Source: Arcticibacter pallidicorallinus | GTDB lineage: Bacteria; Bacteroidota; Bacteroidia; Sphingobacteriales; Sphingobacteriaceae | Reading direction: 5' to 3' | Assembly (NCBI RefSeq): GCF_003002875.1 | Contig: NZ_PVTH01000002.1 | Coordinates: 186,001-250,000, forward strand | Length of the DNA stretch: 64,000 nt | Part shown: positions 1 to 8,315 of the stretch, in pieces | Position numbering within the stretch: the first letter of the stretch is position 1 | Layout: each line of letters begins with the position of its first letter | The notes under the pieces: model-generated | Told to the model about the DNA's origin: nothing | What the model saw: the letters and a program-made list of their open reading frames with translations, nothing else | The model's database searches: none | Translations under genes and position numbers: made by a program

Positions 1-1
1 A

Positions 2-955
2 GGAAATTCACTTCCTGAGGGGGTGGTGCCTGCAATGGGACCGGATGGGACGGGAGTAGGCCACATTTTGTGGTATACGCTTGATGCTCCAGGAATGGAT
101 CTCGGCGAACAGCGTGCTGTCCAGGACTGGTATATTAAATTTGCCTTGCAAAATGTCGCAGGCGTGAGTGAGATCGCCTCATTTGGTGGTTTTCAGAAGC
201 AATATCAAATTACGATAGATCCAAATAAGCTCAGTTATTATAAACTGTCCGTTCAAGACGTGATGCGTACTGTAAACGCTAATAACAATGAAGCCGGGGG
301 GAGAAAATTTGAGATGAGCGACGTAGGCTATATCATCAAGACGACGGGATATCTGAAATCGATGGAGGAGATTGGAAGCCTTGCGGTGAAGACCCAGAAT
401 TCTATTCCTGTGAGGATCAGAGATGTAGCTACAGTTCAGATGTCCGGAGAAAGCAGGCTTGGAATCTTTGATTATAACGGAGAGGGAGAAGCCGTAGGAG
501 GTATAGTGGTGCTGCGATATGGAGAGAATGCTGACGAGGTGATAAAGAACGTGAAAGCTAAGATGATCGAAGTATCAAAGGGTTTGCCGGAAGGAGTGAA
601 GTTCAATATTGTATATGATCGGGGTGAGCTTATAGAAGAATCGATCTCTTCAATTACCACTACGCTCATCGAGGAAATGATTGTGGTAACGATTATTGTA
701 ATCGTTTTTCTCTTTCATTGGCGCAGTGCTGTAAGTATTGTAATACAGATTCCCATAACCATCGCTGCGAGCTTTATTATTCTGAATGCGTTCGATATCT
801 CGTCTAACATCATGTCACTTACCGGTATTGCCCTGGCGATCGGGGTGATCGTTGATAATGGGATAATTATGTCGGAGAATGCTTATAAGCATCTTGCCGT
901 TCGGCAAGCAGAACTTGGTGAGTTAAGGAAGAAAGGAGATACACATGTGGAGTAA
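2..955 (+). CDS. cusA: CusA-type heavy-metal RND efflux pump, N-terminal part (5' end outside window)
   Basis: Inner-membrane, proton-driven pump of the CusA/CzcA family that moves monovalent metal ions from periplasm or membrane to an outer-membrane channel. The frame is open from base 2 (reading LPEGVVPAMGPDGTGVG), so the start codon and about the first 100 residues lie outside the window. Visible are porter-domain motifs (FGGFQKQYQITIDP, NNNEAGG, NGEGEAVGG) and a run of membrane helices ending in GVIVDNGIIMSENAYKHL, whose Asp is the family's proton-relay position. The frame stops at 953-955 inside the cytoplasmic loop before the next helix. The rest of the pump starts 11 bases earlier in another frame (945). 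The break is either a frameshift mutation or a true two-polypeptide pump. Metal specificity (Cu/Ag rather than Co/Zn) is inferred from the neighbouring adaptor. Confidence 0.85.
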   Translation, partial: GNSLPEGVVPAMGPDGTGVGHILWYTLDAPGMDLGEQRAVQDWYIKFALQNVAGVSEIASFGGFQKQYQITIDPNKLSYYKLSVQDVMRTVNANNNEAGGRKFEMSDVGYIIKTTGYLKSMEEIGSLAVKTQNSIPVRIRDVATVQMSGESRLGIFDYNGEGEAVGGIVVLRYGENADEVIKNVKAKMIEVSKGLPEGVKFNIVYDRGELIEESISSITTTLIEEMIVVTIIVIVFLFHWRSAVSIVIQIPITIAASFIILNAFDISSNIMSLTGIALAIGVIVDNGIIMSENAYKHLAVRQAELGELRKKGDTHVE

Positions 956-2894
956 AATAAGTAAATATTTCAGAAAGAAGAAGGCAAAGGCAGACTACGT
1001 ACGCCTATCTGATGAGGAGAGATTGACTATCATTGAGAGGGCTTGCAAGCAGGTTTCCAGGGGCGTGTTTTACTCAACTGTGATCATCATAACGTCTTTT
1101 TTACCGGTGTTTCTACTAACCGGGCAAGAGGGTAAATTGTTTCATCCGCTGGCATATACGAAGACGTTTATTCTGGTGATTGATGCTTTACTGGTTGTTA
1201 CGCTTGCCCCTGTACTTATATCCTTTTTCCTGAAAGGAAGATTTCGCTCAGAGAATGAAAACCCCATCAACCGGAGGTTAGAGAAGATTTATGAGCCGTT
1301 AATTAGGGCCTGTATGCGTCATCGAAAAACGACGATAGGAGTGAATATCCTGGCTTTGCTTGTAAGTATTCCACTGTTGATGAGTTTGGGACGTGAATTT
1401 ATGCCCCCTCTGGATGAGCAATCTATCTTATTTATGCCAGTTACTCTACCCGATGTGTCGAACGCCGAGGCGAAACGAATTCTTCAGGTACAGGATAAAA
1501 TTATCAAGTCTGTTCCCGAAGTAGATAAAGTACTGGGGAAGGCGGGAAGAGCGAACACAGCAACCGACAATTCACCGATGTCGATGATCGAAACGATAAT
1601 ATCTCTAAAGCCGAAAAATGAATGGCGTGAAGGAATAACGAAGCAAGATATTATTAATGAGCTTGACTCGAAGCTTCAGATCCCCGGTGTTGTAAATGGC
1701 TGGACGCAACCGATCATCAATCGTATAAATATGCTCTCAACAGGCATACGGACCGACGTCGGCGTGAAAGTTCATGGCCAGGACTTAAACAAGATTGCAT
1801 CAGTTTCACGGGAGGTGCAGACTTTGCTTCAGCATGTGGAGGGTGTGAAGGACCTATATGTCGAGCCTGTTACGGGTGGAAAATACCTGGAGATCGATGT
1901 TAAACGTGATCAACTTGCACGGTATGGATTAACTGTTGATGATGTCAATGCACTTGTTGAAACTACGATTGGGGGAGCGCCCTTTGCTAACACCATCGAA
2001 GGGCGGCGCAGATTTGGTATCCATCTGAGGCTCGGTCAGGAATATCGTAACAGCATCGACCGACTGAAACGGATCCCGTTGAATTCTCCCGATGCCGGAA
2101 CCATACCGCTATCGGCAGTAGCAGACATTCGGTTCGTTGACGGTCCTCCTATGATTACATCTGATAATGCGATACTGCGGGGAGCCGTCATGTTCAATGT
2201 ACGAGACAGGGATCTGGGAGCTACGGTTCAGGAGGCCGTTGATAAGCTGAACAATGAGCTGAAACTGCCTGATGGTTACTTTATCGAGTGGAGCGGACAG
2301 TACGAAAATCTGATGAGAGGACAGCAGACACTCATTTATATTGTGCCGATAGTACTGGTAATTATCCTGGTGTCCCTATATCTGGCTTTCAGATCGATTC
2401 GTGAGGCGTTTTTGAGCCTCGTAACCATACCATTTGCATTGATTGGAGGTGCATACCTTGTTTTCTTCTGGGGGGTTAATCTATCAGTCGCCGTGGCTGT
2501 AGGCTTTATCGCTCTTTTCGGAATAGCTGTGGAGACGGGTGTGGTAATGGTGATATATCTCAATGATGCTATGCGTCAGTTAGTAGCCTTGAAAGGCAAT
2601 TCCAGTGAAACGATTACCAAGGAAGATTTGAGAGAGTATGTGATTCACGGAGCGGCCAAGCGGTTGAGGCCAAAGATCATGACGGTTTGTGTGGCCCTGT
2701 TCGGTCTTATTCCCGTCTTATGGTCTACCGGAGTTGGTAGTGATATGATGCAACCCATCGTTTTGCCAATGATTGGAGGGGTGCTCACGTCGTCCACACA
2801 CATTTTACTGGTTACGCCGCTCATCTTTTTGATGACTAAAGAATATGAATTAAAGAAATTTGGAAAGCTGGAGGTATACGATGTACAGCATTAA
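945..2894 (+). CDS. cusA: CusA-type heavy-metal RND efflux pump, C-terminal part
   Basis: Continues the pump of the preceding frame: a basic cytoplasmic loop (ISKYFRKKKAKADYVRLSDEE), then helices beginning VFYSTVIIITSFLPVFLLTGQEG, the second porter domain (about residues 150-450) and the remaining helices through IMTVCVALFGLIPVLWSTG. NRINMLSTGI and GPPMITSDNA keep two methionines that align by eye with the E. coli CusA copper-binding Met573 and Met672; the third position appears to be replaced (IGGAPFANT). Start ATG 945 has a strong purine-rich site (AAGGAGAT) 4 bases upstream, so independent translation is plausible. The frame is also open upstream of 945, which suits a frameshifted single gene. 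The 3' end overlaps the TolC-type gene by 14 bases. Length plus the N-terminal piece suits one pump of the usual 1,040-1,100 residues. Confidence 0.85.
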   Translation: MWSKISKYFRKKKAKADYVRLSDEERLTIIERACKQVSRGVFYSTVIIITSFLPVFLLTGQEGKLFHPLAYTKTFILVIDALLVVTLAPVLISFFLKGRFRSENENPINRRLEKIYEPLIRACMRHRKTTIGVNILALLVSIPLLMSLGREFMPPLDEQSILFMPVTLPDVSNAEAKRILQVQDKIIKSVPEVDKVLGKAGRANTATDNSPMSMIETIISLKPKNEWREGITKQDIINELDSKLQIPGVVNGWTQPIINRINMLSTGIRTDVGVKVHGQDLNKIASVSREVQTLLQHVEGVKDLYVEPVTGGKYLEIDVKRDQLARYGLTVDDVNALVETTIGGAPFANTIEGRRRFGIHLRLGQEYRNSIDRLKRIPLNSPDAGTIPLSAVADIRFVDGPPMITSDNAILRGAVMFNVRDRDLGATVQEAVDKLNNELKLPDGYFIEWSGQYENLMRGQQTLIYIVPIVLVIILVSLYLAFRSIREAFLSLVTIPFALIGGAYLVFFWGVNLSVAVAVGFIALFGIAVETGVVMVIYLNDAMRQLVALKGNSSETITKEDLREYVIHGAAKRLRPKIMTVCVALFGLIPVLWSTGVGSDMMQPIVLPMIGGVLTSSTHILLVTPLIFLMTKEYELKKFGKLEVYDVQH

Positions 2895-4128
2895 AATTGT
2901 GTTTTTCGCCTGGCTGTTTGTCACGCCTGCCCTGGTGGTCGGGCAAGAAATTCTGACGATCGATCAGGTGCTACAGGAGGTTTCTCAGAATAATCCTGCT
3001 ATTCGGGCCCTCGACAGTAGGATTAAAAGCAGTGAAGCAAAAGTTGAGGGGGCAGGAGCCTGGATGGCACCGATGGTTGGAGCCGGCACCTTTATGACTC
3101 CTTATCCAGGGGCAGAACTTATGACCGACTCAGAAAAGGGCTCCTGGATGTTTTCGGCAGAGCAAGAGATCCCCAATCCTTCGAAGATAAGAGCGAAAAA
3201 AAAGTACTTCGCTTCTCAATCTGCTATTAATCTTGCAGAGCAGGACATGCGCCTCAATCAGCTTAAAGCCAGAGCCAGGGATCTTTACTATGGTATAGTT
3301 GTGTTGCATAAGAAATTGGGGTATCAGTCCGAAAATAACATGATTATGCAGAACATGAAGAAACTCGCTGAGATTCGATATCCTTATAATCAGGGTGCAT
3401 TAGGACAAGTTTTTAAAGCAGAAGGTCGCTTGTACGAAACGGAGAATATGTTATTGATGACAGAAGCTGAGATTCAGTCAAACAAAACTGCACTCAATGC
3501 ACTGATGAATAGACCTCTCCAGACTGACTTTCAAATTGATACGACCTTAGAGATAAGGTTTAAGCCCCTGGCTAACCTGGACACCGCCTATTTGTCTGGC
3601 AACAGAAGCGACCTCAAGCAAATGGACCGATCCATCCTGGCAATGGAGTATAATATCAACCAAATGAGGAAGGAGGCTAAACCTGATTTCAGAATTCGTT
3701 TTGAACATATGTTGCCTCGATCGCAGATGATGCCCAATCAGTATTCCATGATGGGCATGCTCTCCATTCCGATTGCTCCATGGTCTTCAGGTATGTACAA
3801 ATCCGAGGTTAAAGCGATGAGTTTTGAACAGGAAGCTATGAAAAAAGAGCGGGAGTCAATGCTTACGGAGATGTTCGGTATGACGAAGGGTATGGAGAAT
3901 AGCCTGATGAATATGGAAAGACAGCTTAGAAACTATAAGGAGAAAATATTGCCGGCATTAAGGAAAAATCTTCAGGTTTCCATGTTGTCTTACCAGGAAA
4001 ATAAAGGAGACTTAAATACGGTAATCGACGGATGGGAAGCGATAAATATGGCACAGATGACGTATATAGAGCAAATGCAGCTGTTTTACAAAATGATTGT
4101 TGACTATGAGAAGAATATTGAAAGATAG
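2881..4128 (+). CDS. TolC/CusC-family outer-membrane efflux channel
   Basis: Outer-membrane channel subunit of the tripartite metal efflux system. The start is placed at ATG 2881, where GGAGG lies 6 bases upstream and a signal peptide (MYSIKIVFFAWLFVTPALVVG then QE) follows directly. A longer reading from 2860 would put polar residues before the signal. The mature part (about 395 residues) has the long helical hairpins and alternating Leu/Ala/Asn pattern of TolC proteins, with LTIDQVLQEVSQNNPAIRAL as the typical N-terminal helix. It is unusually methionine-rich (MIMQNMKK, MLPRSQMMPNQYSMMGM), as often seen in copper/silver handling proteins. It overlaps the pump gene by 14 bases and the following adaptor gene by 23, so the cluster is a tightly coupled operon. 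Confidence 0.85.
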   Translation: MYSIKIVFFAWLFVTPALVVGQEILTIDQVLQEVSQNNPAIRALDSRIKSSEAKVEGAGAWMAPMVGAGTFMTPYPGAELMTDSEKGSWMFSAEQEIPNPSKIRAKKKYFASQSAINLAEQDMRLNQLKARARDLYYGIVVLHKKLGYQSENNMIMQNMKKLAEIRYPYNQGALGQVFKAEGRLYETENMLLMTEAEIQSNKTALNALMNRPLQTDFQIDTTLEIRFKPLANLDTAYLSGNRSDLKQMDRSILAMEYNINQMRKEAKPDFRIRFEHMLPRSQMMPNQYSMMGMLSIPIAPWSSGMYKSEVKAMSFEQEAMKKERESMLTEMFGMTKGMENSLMNMERQLRNYKEKILPALRKNLQVSMLSYQENKGDLNTVIDGWEAINMAQMTYIEQMQLFYKMIVDYEKNIER

Positions 4129-5341
4129 TAGGATAGCTGTTGCTTTACTGGTGTTATTCAGTCTCTTTGGCTGCGGCGGAGTTGGCGGAAAAAAGAATCA
4201 TGAGCAGACCATGATGGATCACGATGCGGTACATGATAGTCTCTCTCATCTCGTAAAACCTACGGACGAAGTGGTAATTGCCAGTATGGAAACCATTAAG
4301 CCACAGAAAGGAAGCCGCTTTGCCAACGTTTCTGCACAAGGTAGAATAGGCTACAATGAGAATAACGTAAGCAGCCAGTCTGCCAGGGTGAGCGGTAGAA
4401 TCGAGCGTCTTTACGTTAAATACAATTACCAGCCGATTTCCAAAGGGCAAAAGCTCATGGATATATACAGTCCGGATATTGTGAACGCACAGCAGGAGCT
4501 TTTGTTCCTTCATGAAAATCATGAGCAGGAACTCGCTGAAATGGCAAAGAGAAAGCTGTTGTTACTGGGAGTTACTAACCAACAAATAAGCCATTTGCTT
4601 AACACCGGTAAGGTAAGTTACACGTTCAGTGTATACAGTACGATATCCGGATATATAGTTGAGAATCTTTCCAGCAACCCAGGAATGAGCAACGCTTCGG
4701 GAAGTACGGTGATCACCTCCTCGCCGTCCGCCACCGGGTCGTCGGATGGGATGGATGGTATGGGTTCATCTGCGGCGCCAGCTCCTGAATTACCAGCCCT
4801 TCCGGAGTCGTCTCCACTGCAGTTGAGAGAAGGGCAGTATATTTCGCAAGGGCAGACTTTGTTCAAAGTTATCAACTCCAATGAGGTTTGGGCTGAATTT
4901 TATGTACAGCCAGAACAGCTTGAAATTTTCAAAAGAGGGGCTAAAATTTCCATAACCTCAGCTAATGAAGAAGAGAAGTCTGCCGACGCTTCCGTAAGCA
5001 TCGTTCGACCCTTTTATTCATCCGGCGAAAGCTACCCCCTGGTGAGAGCTATTCTGCAAAACTCACGGAAAAATTGGAGAATCGGAGAGTTGGTTCAAGT
5101 GAGCAAAGAGGAAGTGAAAAAGGATGGTGTCTGGCTACCGCGCACTGCGGTTTTAGGACTGGGTGGGCGTTCTGTTTCTTTTGTTAAAGAAGATGATGTC
5201 TTTGTGCCGGTAGAGGTAAAGGTCCAAGGCTACGCGGGCGGCTGGGTGGATATTGGCGAGAGTATAGGAAATAGAAAAGTTGCCCTTAATGCCTGGTTCC
5301 TCATGGACAGTGAGAGTTTTGTACAGGTTAGGAATAGATAA
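4106..5341 (+). CDS. RND periplasmic adaptor lipoprotein, first of two (CusB/HlyD family)
   Basis: Periplasmic adaptor that links the RND pump to the outer-membrane channel. ATG 4106 is preferred over upstream TTG codons because it begins a lipoprotein signal (VALLVLFSLFGC, lipidated Cys23). After it comes a His/Met-rich stretch (NHEQTMMDHDAVHDSLSH) that could bind metal. Barrel-sandwich halves are visible around SARVSGRIERLYVKYN and the matching FSVYSTISGYIVENL. Residues about 188-236 form an unusual Ser/Gly/Pro/Met-rich insertion (GSSDGMDGMGSSAAPAPELP) inside this domain. The following beta-barrel (EVWAEFYVQPEQLEIFKRG) and membrane-proximal domain are normal. It overlaps the upstream channel gene and lies 8 bases before a second, different adaptor. 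Confidence 0.82.
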   Translation: MRRILKDSRIAVALLVLFSLFGCGGVGGKKNHEQTMMDHDAVHDSLSHLVKPTDEVVIASMETIKPQKGSRFANVSAQGRIGYNENNVSSQSARVSGRIERLYVKYNYQPISKGQKLMDIYSPDIVNAQQELLFLHENHEQELAEMAKRKLLLLGVTNQQISHLLNTGKVSYTFSVYSTISGYIVENLSSNPGMSNASGSTVITSSPSATGSSDGMDGMGSSAAPAPELPALPESSPLQLREGQYISQGQTLFKVINSNEVWAEFYVQPEQLEIFKRGAKISITSANEEEKSADASVSIVRPFYSSGESYPLVRAILQNSRKNWRIGELVQVSKEEVKKDGVWLPRTAVLGLGGRSVSFVKEDDVFVPVEVKVQGYAGGWVDIGESIGNRKVALNAWFLMDSESFVQVRNR

Positions 5342-5349
5342 AAAGTAAG

Positions 5350-6549
5350 ATGATGAAGAATCTGATGTATTATATACTAGTGGTTGCTGTAGTGGCTTTA
5401 TCTGCTTGCAGTTCAGATAAAACAAAGAGCGAATCAGGCGGTTCAACTACGACGTATACATGTCCCATGCATCCGCAGGTGGTTAGTGCGGAGCCAGGTA
5501 CATGTCCGGTCTGTGCAATGGATCTTGTACCAGTGTCTGCTTCGGGGGAGGGTAACGAAATCATGTTAAGTGCCAGTCAGATACAGCTTGCAAATATTCA
5601 TACCAAGCATATTAGAACTGATCGATTTAAAACTTCCAAGGTATTAAACGGACGTATTATTGCAAATGCGGATTTGGCGGAATCGATTTCATCCCGCTAT
5701 GCGGGACGTGTAGAAAAGCTTTTCGTTAAGGAAACGGGTCGACCCGTGAGTAAAGGCCAACCCCTTTTTCAGATATACAGCGAGGAGATGGAGACTTTGC
5801 AACAGGACTACCTGCTGCAAGCCAGGCAAATGGCTGCGTTTCCTGATGAGAAGATCTACCGAACTCTTTTTGACGCCGCCGGCAACAGACTTAAACTGTT
5901 CGGTTATTCCCAGGCCCAGCTACGTAATTTGCTAAATCAAGCGAAGACCTCTGCACTGGTTACCGTTAATGCTACACAATCAGGAATCATCAACGAGATT
6001 AATATAGTGGAAGGACAGTATGTGAGCGAGGGTACTCCTGTTATCAAGCTGGAAAACCTTTCAGAGCTATGGATTGAAGCAGACGTATATCCCAATGAAG
6101 TTAGATCCTTAAAAACAGGGATGGTCATGATGGTATCAGTCGATGGAGTTACTGCCGGCGCCGAGTCTGTGAAGGTTGATTTCATAGCGCCGCAGGTCGA
6201 TCCGGCCAGTCAGCTCGTAAAGATAAGGGGCACGATCAGGAATCGAGGCAATTTACAGCCCGGTATGCATGCAACCGTTCTATTATCCGACTCAAAAGAT
6301 ATGGAAGGTGTTTCCGTTCCTTTAGACGCGGTCATTCGCGAGGAGGGTGGCTCGCATGTTTGGATTAAGACAGGAAAGGCTACCTTTGAGCCAAGAAAGG
6401 TGACCACAGGTACTGAAGATGCCTCGCAGGTTATCATCCTTTCAGGATTGGACACAGATAACGAAGTAGTTACGACAGGGGCGTACTTATTAACAAGTGA
6501 GTTTATCCTTAAAAAGGGTAAGAACCCCATAGCCTTGGATCATCACTAA
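5350..6549 (+). CDS. cusB: CusB-type RND adaptor lipoprotein with N-terminal heavy-metal-binding domain
   Basis: Second periplasmic adaptor of the efflux cluster. It has a lipoprotein signal (VVAVVALSAC, Cys20) followed by a short heavy-metal-binding domain, YTCPMHPQVV then CPVCAMDLVPV. Cys38, Met40, His41, Cys52, Cys55 and Met57 are the candidate ligands. This domain is typical of Cu/Ag-handling CusB proteins and of some P-type ATPases. The rest has the barrel-sandwich (SSRYAGRVEKLFVKETGRPV), hairpin, beta-barrel (LSELWIEADVYPNEV) and membrane-proximal parts, and ends in a His pair. ATG codons at 5350 and 5353 are both possible starts. The presence of two adaptors suggests a hetero-adaptor complex or division of labour; that is inference. 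Confidence 0.88.
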   Translation: MMKNLMYYILVVAVVALSACSSDKTKSESGGSTTTYTCPMHPQVVSAEPGTCPVCAMDLVPVSASGEGNEIMLSASQIQLANIHTKHIRTDRFKTSKVLNGRIIANADLAESISSRYAGRVEKLFVKETGRPVSKGQPLFQIYSEEMETLQQDYLLQARQMAAFPDEKIYRTLFDAAGNRLKLFGYSQAQLRNLLNQAKTSALVTVNATQSGIINEINIVEGQYVSEGTPVIKLENLSELWIEADVYPNEVRSLKTGMVMMVSVDGVTAGAESVKVDFIAPQVDPASQLVKIRGTIRNRGNLQPGMHATVLLSDSKDMEGVSVPLDAVIREEGGSHVWIKTGKATFEPRKVTTGTEDASQVIILSGLDTDNEVVTTGAYLLTSEFILKKGKNPIALDHH

Positions 6550-6584
6550 ATCAAACAATTTATTTATCATATAAAATAGTTACA

Positions 6585-7133
6585 ATGAAATCGAAGTATT
6601 TTAAAAACGCAGTTTTATCGTTAGGATTTATATCTTTTATGGGACTAGTATCCTGTTCTTCAGGTGATAAGAAACATGCAAGCTCTGAAACAGATGAAGT
6701 GCAGCATACCGAAGCAGCAGAGAGCTCTGCAGCTTCATTTGAGGACGAGAAAGTGGGTCAGGTTTATGCGGACTACATTACTCTTAAAGATGCGCTTGTT
6801 GAGTCAGATGAGAAGAATGCAGGGATTGCGGCTGGTGCCTTGCAGTCGTCCTTGATTGAGAGTTCCAACAAGAAGGCGGCTGATTTGGCGGCTAAGATTG
6901 CTAGCGCTTCGTCTTTGAAAGCTCAGAGAGAGCCCTTTAACGCATTGAGCGCTGAAATGGAAGCGATACTGAAGGCAGCTAAGATTTCAGGCGGAAGCGT
7001 TTATAAGCAATACTGCCCAATGGCCAATGGCGACCAAGGGGGCTACTGGCTTGCGAATGAGAAGTCGATCCGTAACCCTTATTATGGAGACGAGATGATG
7101 ACTTGCGGTAGTGTGAAAGAGGAAATCAAGTAA
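6585..7133 (+). CDS. DUF3347-type lipoprotein, probable copper/metal-binding accessory protein
   Basis: Small exported lipoprotein: signal LSLGFISFMGLVSC with lipidated Cys24, an acidic linker, then an alpha-helical domain of about 120 residues. The C-terminal signature YKQYCPMANGDQGGYW and NPYYGDEMMTCGSV carries two Cys, two adjacent Met and several Tyr. It matches the DUF3347 family, which occurs alone or fused to the C-terminus of CusB-type adaptors. A role in handing copper or silver ions to the efflux complex is inferred from this association. It follows the CusB gene by 35 bases with no terminator and is the last gene of the cluster. No hairpin terminator is visible in the 91 bases after it. 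Confidence 0.75.
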   Translation: MKSKYFKNAVLSLGFISFMGLVSCSSGDKKHASSETDEVQHTEAAESSAASFEDEKVGQVYADYITLKDALVESDEKNAGIAAGALQSSLIESSNKKAADLAAKIASASSLKAQREPFNALSAEMEAILKAAKISGGSVYKQYCPMANGDQGGYWLANEKSIRNPYYGDEMMTCGSVKEEIK

Positions 7134-7224
7134 CAGGTACCGCCTTCGCCGGCATGACAGTGCATGACGGATATTAATGCTCTCTTATTTATTTTTAGCC
7201 AAACTAATTATTAAGCATAAATAA

Positions 7225-8301
7225 ATGTCAGCATTATTTGGAGTCATTTTTCATTTTATTGGAGGGTTTGCTTCGGGCAGCTTCTATATTCCCTACAAGA
7301 AGGTTAAGGGGTGGGCCTGGGAAAGTTACTGGATAGTTGGAGGGATCTTTTCCTGGCTCATCGTGCCGCCTTTAGCTGCCTATTTGACCATTCCTAACTA
7401 TACCGATATCATCAGTGCAACTGACGGTGGAATCTTATGGTTGACCTATTTGTTTGGCACACTCTGGGGAATCGGGGGACTGACCTATGGTCTTGGTGTA
7501 AGATATTTGGGCGTTTCGCTTGGTAGCTCCATTATATTAGGAATCAGTATGGTCTTTGGATCAATACTTCCTTCCATTTACTTTGACTTTTTTCCTGCTG
7601 AAGGGAAGGATACGTTTACCATGTTGATCAGCAACACCTGGGGACAAATGGTATTGCTGGGTCTTTTGATCTGTACAGCGGGAATTGTCCTTTGTGGAAA
7701 GGCAGGGGTCATGAAAGAGAAAGAGCAGGATCAGGAAACGAAAAACTCCAGTAGTAACGAGTTTAAGATAGGACTCGGACTGGTAGTATCTATTATCTCC
7801 GGTGTACTTAGTGCCTGTTTCAACTTCGGTCTTGAGGCCGGAAAGCCAATGGCAGAGCAGGCGAATGCAATCTGGAAAGCCGCCAATCCGGGTGGAGGAG
7901 AGTTCTTATTTCAGAATAACGTAACCTATGTGGTTGTGTTATGGGGTGGATTAACCACCAATTTCATCTGGTGTATGATCCTCAACTTCAAAAACAAGAC
8001 CTTCAAGAACTACACGGATTCAAACACCCCTATACTTAAAAATATTGCCTTTTCTGCACTTGCAGGTATAACATGGTTCCTCCAGTTTTTCTTCTATGGA
8101 ATGGGGGAAAGCAGACTGGGGAACGGACCAAGTTCCTGGATACTGCACATGGCTTTCATCATCTTAATCGCAAACGTTTGGGGTATAATACTAAATGAAT
8201 GGAAGGGTGTAAGCCGTAAAACATATACTACAATAATTATGGGGATTGTAACTATTGTGGTATCCGTATTGGTCGTTGGATACGGGAACTCACTGAAATA
8301 A
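7225..8301 (+). CDS. rhaT: L-rhamnose/proton symporter RhaT
   Basis: Inner-membrane carrier importing L-rhamnose with protons. The N-terminus (FGVIFHFIGGFASGSFYIPYKKVKGWAWES) and the internal LGVRYLGVSLGSSIILGISMVFGS match the RhaT family, which has ten membrane helices. At 358 residues it is close to the 344 of E. coli RhaT. It opens the rhamnose operon: the aldolase/dehydrogenase gene starts 14 bases after its stop. No regulator lies upstream. The 91-base leader holds a direct repeat GCATGAC (7152-7158 and 7162-7168) but no perfect TAnnTTTG element. Confidence 0.92.
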   Translation: MSALFGVIFHFIGGFASGSFYIPYKKVKGWAWESYWIVGGIFSWLIVPPLAAYLTIPNYTDIISATDGGILWLTYLFGTLWGIGGLTYGLGVRYLGVSLGSSIILGISMVFGSILPSIYFDFFPAEGKDTFTMLISNTWGQMVLLGLLICTAGIVLCGKAGVMKEKEQDQETKNSSSNEFKIGLGLVVSIISGVLSACFNFGLEAGKPMAEQANAIWKAANPGGGEFLFQNNVTYVVVLWGGLTTNFIWCMILNFKNKTFKNYTDSNTPILKNIAFSALAGITWFLQFFFYGMGESRLGNGPSSWILHMAFIILIANVWGIILNEWKGVSRKTYTTIIMGIVTIVVSVLVVGYGNSLK

Positions 8302-8315
8302 AACAAATCAAACAT

